64,000 nt of DNA from Sedimenticola selenatireducens DSM 17993 (GTDB taxonomy: Bacteria; Pseudomonadota; Gammaproteobacteria; Chromatiales; Chromatiaceae), in NCBI RefSeq assembly GCF_000428045.1, contig NZ_ATZE01000007.1, forward strand, positions 1 through 64,000. The letters run 5' to 3'. Both the position numbers and the translations under genes were made by a program. The stretch's first letter is position 1; every line of letters starts with the position of its first letter. This document shows, piece by piece, positions 50,293-57,874 of the stretch. A model generated the notes under the pieces. That model worked only from the letters and a program-made list of their open reading frames with translations, was not told the DNA's origin and ran no database searches.

Positions 50293-52905
50293 ATGAATAA
50301 GGAACCCACAAGAGAGGAGAGCGTCAGCGACCAGGAACTGCAGGAGATGGTCGCACAGACCGACAGTGGTGCCCGGCATCCCGGTGGCGTGCCCGGTAAG
50401 GTTCTGTTCGGCGTGCCCCTGGCGTGGTCGCTGTTCCAGCTCTGGTACGCCTCACCGCTGCCGTTCTTTTTCAATTTCGGCGTATTCAACAATACCGAAG
50501 CCCGTTCGATTCATCTGGCGTTTGCCCTGTTCCTGGCGTTTACCGCCTATCCTGCGTTCAAGCGTTCGCCACGTGAGAGCATTCCGCTGCAGGATTGGAT
50601 ATTCGCCGTCCTGGGTGCTTTCAGCGCGGCCTACATCTACCTGTTTTATGAAGATTTATCGGGCCGTTCAGGAGCGCCTATTACCCAGGATCTGGTGATC
50701 GCTTCCATCGGCATGCTGCTGTTGCTGGAGGCCACCCGGCGCTCCCTGGGACCCCCGCTGATGGTGGTGGCAATCGTCTTTCTCATCTACACATTCGGCG
50801 GTCCCTATATGCCGGATGTCATTGCCCATAAAGGACAGAGCCTCTCCAAGGTGATGTCCCACCAGTGGCTCACCACGGAAGGCGTGTTCGGTGTTGCATT
50901 GGGTGTTTCCACCAGTTTTGTATTTTTGTTTGTATTGTTCGGGGCCATGCTGGAAAAGGCCGGGGCGGGCAACTATTTCATCAAGATGGCGTTCGCCCTG
51001 CTGGGTCATATGAAGGGCGGTCCGGCCAAGGCGGCGGTGGTCGCCTCAGCGGCTACAGGACTGATCTCCGGCTCTTCGATCGCCAATGTGGCAACCACCG
51101 GCACCTTTACTATTCCGCTGATGAAGCGGGTGGGTTTCTCCGGTGCCAAGGCCGGTGCGGTCGAAGTGGCCAGTTCAACCAACGGACAGTTGACCCCGCC
51201 GGTGATGGGTGCGGCGGCGTTTCTGATGATCGAATATGTCGGTATCTCCTATCTCGAAGTGATCAAGCATGCCATTCTGCCAGCGGTGATCTCCTATATC
51301 GCCCTGTTTTACATCGTTCATCTGGAAGCGCTGAAAGCCAATATGCAGGGACTGAAAAGGCCGGTCCAAACGACGCTGCTGCAGAAACTGATGACCTTTT
51401 CCGCCATTGTCGCCGGTACCTGTTTTATCGGGTTGGCGGTTTATTACGGTATTGGATGGATCAAGACTTACGCCGGTGAGGCAGCCTTCTATATTGTCTC
51501 TTTGCTGATCCTGGTTGCCTATGTCGGATTGATAAAATTCGCCGCACGATATCCCAAGCTGGAAGTGGATGACCCGAACAACCCGCTGATCGAACTGCCG
51601 GAAGTGGGGCCCACGGTCAAGGTCGGACTCTATTTTCTGCTACCGATTGTGGTGTTGATGTGGTGCCTGGTGGTGGAGCGTTTCTCTCCGGGGCTTGCGG
51701 CTTTCTGGGCCACCCTGTTCATGATTTTTATCGTCATCACCCAACGACCATTGGTGGCCTTTTTTCGTGGTCAGAGTGGTCAGGTGGAGTGGATAGAGTT
51801 CCGGTACGGTCTGAATGACTGTATCGATGGCCTGGTGGTCGGTGCGCGTAACATGATCGGTATTGGTGTGGCGACGGCGGCGGCCGGCATCGTCGTTGGC
51901 ACCATTACCCTCACCGGTATAGGACAGGTGATGATCGAGTTCGTAGAGTTCATCTCCGGCGGTTACCTGATACTGGCGCTGATCTTCACCGCCGCCATCT
52001 GTATCGTGCTTGGCATGGGACTGCCCACCACCGCCAATTATATCGTGGTTTCCAGTCTGATGGCGCCGGTGGTGGTGACGTTGGCGGCCACCAATGGGCT
52101 GGTGGTTCCCCTGATTGCGGTGCATATGTTCGTGTTCTATTTCGGCATCCTGGCGGATGACACGCCGCCGGTGGGACTGGCGGCCTTTGCCGCCGCCGCC
52201 ATCGCCAAGAGCGATCCGATCAAGACCGGTATCCAGGGGTTTATGTACGACATCCGGACGGCCATCCTGCCGTTCCTTTTCATTTTTAATACCCAGCTAT
52301 TGTTGATTGATATCGACGGTTGGTTTGAGTTGCTTCTGGTGATTGTCAGTGCGGTGATTGCCATGCTGCTGTTTGCTGCGGCCACCCAGGGCTACTGGTT
52401 GACCCGGAGTCGGTTCTGGGAGTCGATTGCCATTCTGCTGGTGGCATTTACCCTGTTTCGTCCCGGTTTCTGGTGGGATGAACTGTATGCGCCGATGGAT
52501 GTTATCTCCGCCACCGAGATTAACCGGGTAGCGGAAAACGTCCGGGAGAACGGCAAGTTGCAGATCACGGTTGCCGGGGAAAACCTGGACGGCAAGTTTA
52601 TTCGAAAAACCGTTCTGCTACCCCTGGGTGCGGCCGGTAGTGGCGAGGCGCGGCTGGCCAGCGCCGGGCTGGAGACCCGTATAGAGGGGGATAAGGTGTA
52701 CGCCGACAATGTGGTGTTCGGCAGTACGGCGCAGAGTGTGGGCATTGATTTTGACTGGGAGATCGTCCACCTGGAAGTGGAAGCCGACCGCCCGGCCAAA
52801 CAGTGGATGTTCATCCCCGCATTGATATTGCTGGCGCTGGTGGGTCTGATACAGCGGCGGCGTCATGCCCGGCAACAGCGCCAGGACGTGCCCTTGTCGG
52901 TCTGA
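50293..52905 (+). CDS. TRAP transporter permease, fused 4TM-12TM, with DUF3394-like C-terminus
   Basis: Inner-membrane protein of 870 aa: a small (DctQ-like) domain at about 25-180, the large DctM-like 12-helix domain at about 185-700 and a C-terminal soluble extension (about 740-850) of the DUF3394 type. GSSIANVATTGTFTIPLMKRVG, in two pieces, and TNGQLTPPVMGAAAFLMIEY are the transport-core blocks. It imports the ligand of the TAXI protein, driven by Na+ or H+. GGGAGAGCAGA before ATG 50293 sets the start; the longer frame from 50164 is repeat A translated. Confidence 0.92.
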   Translation: MNKEPTREESVSDQELQEMVAQTDSGARHPGGVPGKVLFGVPLAWSLFQLWYASPLPFFFNFGVFNNTEARSIHLAFALFLAFTAYPAFKRSPRESIPLQDWIFAVLGAFSAAYIYLFYEDLSGRSGAPITQDLVIASIGMLLLLEATRRSLGPPLMVVAIVFLIYTFGGPYMPDVIAHKGQSLSKVMSHQWLTTEGVFGVALGVSTSFVFLFVLFGAMLEKAGAGNYFIKMAFALLGHMKGGPAKAAVVASAATGLISGSSIANVATTGTFTIPLMKRVGFSGAKAGAVEVASSTNGQLTPPVMGAAAFLMIEYVGISYLEVIKHAILPAVISYIALFYIVHLEALKANMQGLKRPVQTTLLQKLMTFSAIVAGTCFIGLAVYYGIGWIKTYAGEAAFYIVSLLILVAYVGLIKFAARYPKLEVDDPNNPLIELPEVGPTVKVGLYFLLPIVVLMWCLVVERFSPGLAAFWATLFMIFIVITQRPLVAFFRGQSGQVEWIEFRYGLNDCIDGLVVGARNMIGIGVATAAAGIVVGTITLTGIGQVMIEFVEFISGGYLILALIFTAAICIVLGMGLPTTANYIVVSSLMAPVVVTLAATNGLVVPLIAVHMFVFYFGILADDTPPVGLAAFAAAAIAKSDPIKTGIQGFMYDIRTAILPFLFIFNTQLLLIDIDGWFELLLVIVSAVIAMLLFAAATQGYWLTRSRFWESIAILLVAFTLFRPGFWWDELYAPMDVISATEINRVAENVRENGKLQITVAGENLDGKFIRKTVLLPLGAAGSGEARLASAGLETRIEGDKVYADNVVFGSTAQSVGIDFDWEIVHLEVEADRPAKQWMFIPALILLALVGLIQRRRHARQQRQDVPLSV

Positions 52906-52962
52906 TCTCCACAATTGTCGCCTCTGCTTTGAAGGGGCCGCCCATGGTAAAAGGAACCGGTT

Positions 52963-53394
52963 ATGTTCAAAAAAATATTGCTACCGATTGATCTCCAGGA
53001 GACGGAGCTGGCAGTCAAGGCGTTGAAGATTGCCACTGATGAAGCGCGCAAACATCAGGCCGAGATCTATGTGATGACGGTGCTGCCGGGGTTTGGTATG
53101 CCGCTGGTCGCCTCCTTCTTTCCCGACCAGGCGATGAAGGAAGCAATGAAAGAGGTGGCCAAGGTGATAAAACGCTACATCCGTGACAATCTGCCCGATG
53201 ACATCGTCACCCATCCGGTGATTACCGAAGGCAATCCGCCGGAGCAGATCCTCAAACAGGCGAAAAAGATCGAAGCGGATCTAATTGTCATCCCATCCCA
53301 CACCAAGGGCTTGTCACAGGTCTTTCTTGGCTCCTGTGCCGCCAAGGTGGTGGAACACGCCAAATGCTCTGTCATGGTGATCAAGGGTGAGTGA
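52963..53394 (+). CDS. Universal stress protein, UspA family
   Basis: Soluble 143-aa UspA-fold protein. It starts MFKKILLPIDLQETELAVKAL. The ATP-type loop is only partly kept (the C-terminus LGSCAAKVVEHAKCSVMVIK is a variant of G-2x-G-9x-GS). AAAAGGAACCGGTT precedes the ATG. UspA proteins often accompany TRAP transporters and may bind nucleotides or regulate uptake. It follows the TRAP permease by 57 bp and probably ends the operon. Confidence 0.9.
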   Translation: MFKKILLPIDLQETELAVKALKIATDEARKHQAEIYVMTVLPGFGMPLVASFFPDQAMKEAMKEVAKVIKRYIRDNLPDDIVTHPVITEGNPPEQILKQAKKIEADLIVIPSHTKGLSQVFLGSCAAKVVEHAKCSVMVIKGE

Positions 53395-53471
53395 TGATTT
53401 GCCCCACAACGCCGTGATAGATAGCATGGTGGTGTAGGGTGGATAAACCAGGTGCGGCCGCTGTGCATATT

Positions 53472-53500
53472 CTGACAATGGCAAGTGTCATATTTGTATT
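53472..53500 (+). promoter_or_regulatory. Candidate sigma-70 promoter for the lysine-rich gene
   Basis: CTGACA (53472-53477) and TGTATT (53495-53500) are spaced by 17 bases, 28 bases before the start of the lysine-rich gene. A TGACA/TGTCA inverted repeat (about 53473-53490) overlaps the -35. Confidence 0.4.
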
Positions 53501-53527
53501 CTGAATTTTACGCAAGGAGTAAGCCCC

Positions 53528-53719
53528 ATGGGGAAAAAGAAGAGTGAGAAGAAGAGTGAAAAAAAAGCCGAAGAGCTGAAGCAGAAGGCGAAAGCCAAGG
53601 CTAAAGCTAAGGCCAAAGCCAAGGCCAAGAAGCGTAAGGAGAAAAAGAAGGCCAAAAACAAACTTGATAAAAAGAAAAAACAGAAGAAGAAAAAAGGGTC
53701 GAAAAAAAGCAAGAAGTGA
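53528..53719 (+). CDS. Extremely lysine-rich small protein
   Basis: Protein of 63 aa with 35 lysines, plus mostly Ala, Glu and Ser, and one Arg. The centre is an alternating KA tract of about seven AK steps. The C-terminus has several runs of two to four lysines. Composition resembles histone H1-like or DNA-compacting tails. It could also bind RNA or polyphosphate. GCAAGGAGTAAGCCCC is a good ribosome-binding site, a promoter is visible upstream and a terminator follows, so it is probably a real monocistronic gene. Function is unknown. Confidence 0.75.
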   Translation: MGKKKSEKKSEKKAEELKQKAKAKAKAKAKAKAKKRKEKKKAKNKLDKKKKQKKKKGSKKSKK

Positions 53720-53750
53720 AGCATCCCGGCTATAGATGAAACCCAATGCA

Positions 53751-53783
53751 ACAACACCCGTCACGGCGGGTGTTGTGCTTTCC
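53751..53783 (+). terminator. Rho-independent-like terminator
   Basis: ACAACACCCG (53751-53760) pairs with CGGGTGTTGT (53767-53776) around a 6-base loop. GCTTTCC follows, a short T-rich stretch. It lies between the lysine-rich gene and the convergent Lrp gene and could serve both. Confidence 0.7.
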
Positions 53784-53788
53784 ACAGA

Positions 53789-54268
53789 TTAATTCTCCAG
53801 CTCCAGCAGGGGCAGAGAACTGCGGGCCTTGATCTGCGACAGCTGGATATTTGACTTGATGGAAGAGACACCGGGCATCTTCATCAGATGCTCGGAAATA
53901 AAGCGCGAAAAACCCTGTAGATTCCTCGCAATCACCCGCATCTCATAATCGCCATCACCTGTTATCAGCAGGCACTCGAGGATTTCCGGCCGTGCTTGTA
54001 CCGCTTTTTCAAATGCCCCGGCGATATTTTCCTGATGCTTTTCCAGGGTGATGTTAATCAGTGCCACCACATCCAGTCCCAGAGCCTGTGGGTCGATTAC
54101 TGCCGAATAACCGGTGATGATGCCGGCTTTTTCCAGTTGCTGCAGTCGCCTGGCACATTGGGAGGGGGAGAGGTTGATCCGTTCCGACAGGGCCACGTGG
54201 CTGAGGCGGGCATCCTGCTGCAGATGATGCAGGATCAGCTTGTCGTACTTGTCCAGTTTGATGGTCAT
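53789..54268 (-). CDS. Lrp/AsnC-family transcriptional regulator
   Basis: Regulator of 159 aa. The N-terminal winged helix (about 1-60) reads LDKYDKLILHHLQQDARLSH, then LSERINLSPSQCARRLQQLE. The C-terminal RAM domain (about 65-150) reads VALINITLEKHQENIAGAFE, then CLLITGDGDYEMRVIARN. It probably senses an amino acid. It is divergent from the indole/phenylpyruvate decarboxylase across an AT-rich region with an inverted repeat, so it is the likely regulator of that gene. Confidence 0.92.
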   Translation of the reverse strand: MTIKLDKYDKLILHHLQQDARLSHVALSERINLSPSQCARRLQQLEKAGIITGYSAVIDPQALGLDVVALINITLEKHQENIAGAFEKAVQARPEILECLLITGDGDYEMRVIARNLQGFSRFISEHLMKMPGVSSIKSNIQLSQIKARSSLPLLELEN

Positions 54269-54338
54269 GGCCTACCCCTGTGGCATGTAAAGCCGTGTAT
54301 TCTGGAAGAATAATGCTTGAAACATTCATATTAAACAA

Positions 54339-54363
54339 AAATATGCAATAAACAAGCGTATTT
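54339..54363. promoter_or_regulatory. Candidate Lrp-type operator
   Basis: AAATATGC (54339-54346) and GCGTATTT (54356-54363) form an imperfect inverted repeat with a 9-base spacer (7 of 8 pairs), in an AT-rich region between the divergent asnC-like gene and decarboxylase gene. The size and AT content suit an Lrp/AsnC site. Confidence 0.45.
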
Positions 54364-54453
54364 GCTTAAAAACTCTTCAGCATACACGCGATAACGTCAT
54401 GTGGTTTCCGCTATGCTGGCGCCCAGTTTTTACCCTGACCTGGAGAGATGATC

Positions 54454-56082
54454 ATGACACTGGCCGAGGCACTGCTGGACGGTTTGAAACGGCATGGGGC
54501 GGAAGAGATATTCGGCATCCCCGGGGACTTTGCCCTGCCTTTTTTCAAGGTGATTGAGCAGTCGGGCATCCTGCCCTTCTTTACCCTGAGCCATGAGCCG
54601 GGGGTCGGCTTTGCCGCTGATGCAGCGGGGCGCTGTCGCGGTTCCCTGGGGGTGGCGGTGGTCACTTATGGGGCCGGTGCCTTTAACATGGTCAACAGCG
54701 TGGCCTGCGCCTATGCGGAGAAGTCGCCGCTGGTGGTGATCTCCGGCGCACCCGGTATCGCCGAGAAGCAGGGTGATCTGTTGCTGCATCATCAGGTGAA
54801 AACCCTCGGCTCCCAGTTCGAGGTATTCAAGGAGTTTACCTGTGACCAGGTGGTGCTGGATGATCCGCGCAACGCACCGGAAAAGATCGCCCGGGTGTTG
54901 CGCAACTGCCTCGAGCAGTCACGCCCGGTCTATATCGAGTTTCCCCGTGATCTGGTCAATGCCGCCTGTGATGCCGTTCCGCTGCTGGAACCTTCCGTGG
55001 CTGATCCCCAGGCGCTGGCCGCCTGTGCGGAAGATATCCTGACCCGGATCACGGCGGCCGAGCGGCCGGTGATCCTGGCCGGTGTCGAGGTGCGCCGCTA
55101 CGGACTGGAGCAAAAGGTGGCTGAGCTGTCGCGACGGCTGAACCTGCCGGTGGCCACTTCGTTCATGGGCCGTGGCCTGTTCTCCAAATCCGACTGCCCA
55201 CTGATCGGCTCCTATATTGGCATGGCTGGCGACGCGGCAGTCTGCGAGGCGGTGGAGGAGTCGGACCAGTTGTTGATGTTGGGGGTGATTGTCTGTGACA
55301 CTAATTTCGGCGTCTCGGCGAAGCGGCTGGATATTCGCCATACCGTGAACGCCTCGGACCGCGAGGTACAGGTGGGTTATCACGGCTACCGGGGACTCTC
55401 CCTGTCCGAACTGGTGGATGAACTGTTGTGCCAGACCGAATCCAATGCCAACCATGCCACGCCGGTCAAGCCGGACTATCCCCGCGGTTTGGAGGCGGAT
55501 GCATCACCTGTAGTACCCACCGATATTGCCCGGGCGGTCAATGACCTGTTCGACCGGCATGGTCCGATGCCGATCGCCTCGGACATCGGGGACTGCCTGT
55601 TTACCGCCATGGATATGGACAATACCCAGCTGGTGGCGCCCGGCTATTACGCCACCATGGGATTTGGCGTGCCGGCGGGATTGGGTCTGCAGGCGGCCAC
55701 CGGACAGCGCCCTATTATCCTGGTGGGTGACGGGGCGTTCCAGATGACCGGTTGGGAACTGGGCAACTGCCGGCGCTATGGCTGGGATCCTATTGTGCTG
55801 CTGTTCAACAACAGCTGTTGGGGCATGCTGGCTACTTTTCAGCCGGAGAGCCGCTTCAACCAGCTGGATGACTGGCACTTTGCCGACATGTGCGGCCCGC
55901 TGGGGGGCGATGGAGTGCGGGTCAACAATCGTGCCGAACTGCAGGCCGCACTGGAGCAAGCGGTTGCCACACGGGGACGGTTTCAGCTGATCGAGATCAT
56001 GCTGGCACCGGATGCCCGCAGCGCCACCCTGCAGCAGTTCATTGAGGCACAGGGCCGGCGTACCGGGATGCGGCCGGGTTGA
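54454..56082 (+). CDS. Indolepyruvate/phenylpyruvate decarboxylase (TPP-dependent)
   Basis: Thiamine-diphosphate enzyme of 542 aa. PYR domain Glu48 (LSHEPGVGFAAD) and the HH pair (His112-His113 in LLLHHQVKTLG) are the decarboxylase catalytic signature. The PP domain has the Mg/TPP motif GDGAFQMTGWELGNCRRYG, followed by the NN pair (LLFNNSCWGML). It decarboxylates an aromatic or branched 2-oxo acid, such as indolepyruvate, to the aldehyde. GGAGAG lies 6 bases before ATG 54454; ATG 54448 is too close. The Lrp-type gene opposite probably regulates it. Precise substrate is not readable. Confidence 0.9.
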   Translation: MTLAEALLDGLKRHGAEEIFGIPGDFALPFFKVIEQSGILPFFTLSHEPGVGFAADAAGRCRGSLGVAVVTYGAGAFNMVNSVACAYAEKSPLVVISGAPGIAEKQGDLLLHHQVKTLGSQFEVFKEFTCDQVVLDDPRNAPEKIARVLRNCLEQSRPVYIEFPRDLVNAACDAVPLLEPSVADPQALAACAEDILTRITAAERPVILAGVEVRRYGLEQKVAELSRRLNLPVATSFMGRGLFSKSDCPLIGSYIGMAGDAAVCEAVEESDQLLMLGVIVCDTNFGVSAKRLDIRHTVNASDREVQVGYHGYRGLSLSELVDELLCQTESNANHATPVKPDYPRGLEADASPVVPTDIARAVNDLFDRHGPMPIASDIGDCLFTAMDMDNTQLVAPGYYATMGFGVPAGLGLQAATGQRPIILVGDGAFQMTGWELGNCRRYGWDPIVLLFNNSCWGMLATFQPESRFNQLDDWHFADMCGPLGGDGVRVNNRAELQAALEQAVATRGRFQLIEIMLAPDARSATLQQFIEAQGRRTGMRPG

Positions 56083-56115
56083 CGCCATGGCTCCGGGGGG
56101 AGCGGTGCGCAGTTC

Positions 56116-56198
56116 GTGGGTTGGGATGAGGGACGAATCCCAACATCACGGTGCATGGAGATGAATCCCCCGTTGGGGTTAGCGGGTTCACCCCTACC
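56116..56198. repeat. Dispersed repeat B, copy 4
   Basis: GTGGGTTGGGATGAGGGACG, AATCCCAACATCACG, CGTTGGGGTTAGCGG and CCCCTACCCA follow the same layout as the copies at 21024 and 24824. It lies between convergent genes. Confidence 0.72.
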
Positions 56199-56200
56199 CA

Positions 56201-57124
56201 TTACAGATCCATGTCCCAGCACTCACTGGTGAGCTCGGTGCCGAACAGTTTTTCCTGCCAGGCCCGGGTACAGCTGAAGCCTGTCTTGCCATAGAGTTTT
56301 CTCGCCTGCGTCAGGTCTGAGCAGGTCCAGAGGGTGATCTTCCGGTAACCGGACTGGCGGCAAAAATCGACACACTGTTCGATGAGTTGTCTGCCGATCA
56401 GCATTCCGCGAAAACGGGGCTCTACCAGCAAGGCGCGCAGCCGGGCGGTGGTGTCATCCTCCTTGACGGCAAAGATACTGCCGGCGAACTGTCCGCCCAC
56501 CTCTGCCACCCAGCCCTGCTCGAGCTGTTTGTCATAATGGCTGGCGAAGGCCGAGAGCACCTCCAGTACCGTACGCTCGAAACTCTGATCCCAGCCGTAT
56601 TCATCGGCGTAGAGCACGGCGTGCCGGTTGATAATGGTGCCGAGATCACCCAGCTTCAGGGGGCGTATCAGCACTGCGCGCTGCTTGTCGAATTCCAGTA
56701 GTTGACGGATTCGTTGCATGGCCGATATCAGCTCGTCCTGCTGGTCCGGGGGCAACGGCTTGAGCAGTTGTTGCAGATTTTCCCGTGCCAGGCTATCTAG
56801 CGTCCCCAACCGGGTCTTTCCAGAAGGTGTCAGGGTAAGCTGCTTGCGACGGCGATCCTCTGGATCAGGGGTACGCTGCAGCAGGCCCTGATCCAGCAGT
56901 TTGGCGAGTATCCGGCTCACGTAGCCTGGGTCCATGCGCAGATAATCGGCCAGTGATGTGGCGGTAGTACTGCTGTCCCCGGCCACTTCGAACAGCACGC
57001 GGATCTCGGGCAGGCTGTACTGTTGGCCGAGAAAACCCTCGTCGAGGATACCGATGTGGCGGGTATAAAAGCGGTTGAATGCGCGGATCTGATCGATCCT
57101 GTCTGCTGTCTGGTTGCCGGTCAT
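56201..57124 (-). CDS. MarR regulator fused to GNAT acetyltransferase
   Basis: Protein of 307 aa in two parts. An N-terminal MarR winged helix (about 1-140) has VRVLFEVAGDSSTTATSLADYL-like helices, shortened here to LADYLRMDPGYVSRILAKL, and a wing with DPEDRRRKQLTLTPSGK. A C-terminal GNAT domain (about 145-305) has the acetyl-CoA loop RFRGMLIGRQLIEQC. This fusion is known in proteobacteria and probably links a sensor to a target acetylation or to resistance. The substrate is unknown. Confidence 0.93.
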   Translation of the reverse strand: MTGNQTADRIDQIRAFNRFYTRHIGILDEGFLGQQYSLPEIRVLFEVAGDSSTTATSLADYLRMDPGYVSRILAKLLDQGLLQRTPDPEDRRRKQLTLTPSGKTRLGTLDSLARENLQQLLKPLPPDQQDELISAMQRIRQLLEFDKQRAVLIRPLKLGDLGTIINRHAVLYADEYGWDQSFERTVLEVLSAFASHYDKQLEQGWVAEVGGQFAGSIFAVKEDDTTARLRALLVEPRFRGMLIGRQLIEQCVDFCRQSGYRKITLWTCSDLTQARKLYGKTGFSCTRAWQEKLFGTELTSECWDMDL

Positions 57125-57324
57125 CGTCCGTTCTCCCTGGGCCTGTGCAGCTAATATGCAGCCAAATAGTTGACTGAGTCAAATAAAAAAGCCGGCCGTT
57201 TTCCGGATGTTCGAATTCATACATTCCGGGGAGATGAGCGGTGATGCGGCGTTCACAGGACGCCCTAGGGGCGGAGAGGTCCATCGGGATGCCTATAGGG
57301 CATGCCCGCCAATCGACCGGTGAA

Positions 57325-57714
57325 TCAGTTGAAACTGAGTCGGCCTATCAGGGGGAAGCGGAATTCGTTCCCGGCCATCGCCTTGGCCAATCCGACAATG
57401 CCGAGTAGTACCAGGGTGGAGTGGACGGTGGTGAAATAGAGAATCAGCACCATCCAGGTGTTGGCACTTTTATAACCCCCGAGCCAGAGGATCGCCAGGT
57501 TGGCAATCACCAGCAGAATACCGCCGATAATGCTGGCAATGAAGGTCTGTTCCAGATGACAACGAGCCAGGGGCGGAGCGCTGTGGCGATGCTTGAAATA
57601 GAGATAGGCAAGCCAGAGAAAACAGACGCCGGGCAGGAGCAGCAGGTTGGAAAGGAACAGCGCCTCCGCCATGATAGCCAGTTGGGTGCCGGGTTGTTCA
57701 TTTGTCTCATTCAT
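57325..57714 (-). CDS. Four-helix membrane protein, unknown
   Basis: Integral membrane protein of 129 aa with helices at about 18-36, 58-78, 86-103 and 106-120. It shows LARCHLEQTF and FPLIGRL motifs that recall small conserved membrane proteins of the DUF4870 type, though I am not certain of this. It lies leftward between the MarR-GNAT and the 2Fe-2S fusion genes. ATG at 57714. Confidence 0.7.
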   Translation of the reverse strand: MNETNEQPGTQLAIMAEALFLSNLLLLPGVCFLWLAYLYFKHRHSAPPLARCHLEQTFIASIIGGILLVIANLAILWLGGYKSANTWMVLILYFTTVHSTLVLLGIVGLAKAMAGNEFRFPLIGRLSFN

Positions 57715-57874
57715 AGCCTGAAACCGTTGTTGTTTATTCTGTTTGACTACAGTGTAGCTGCTGACATGATACGGGCAACGGCTTCAGCTGTCTCTTGTCC
57801 CGCCGCTGTTTACGCTTACTATTCAAGTGGGAACTGCTATATTGCCTGTCAGAGTGAATCAGGAGGGAAGCCGT

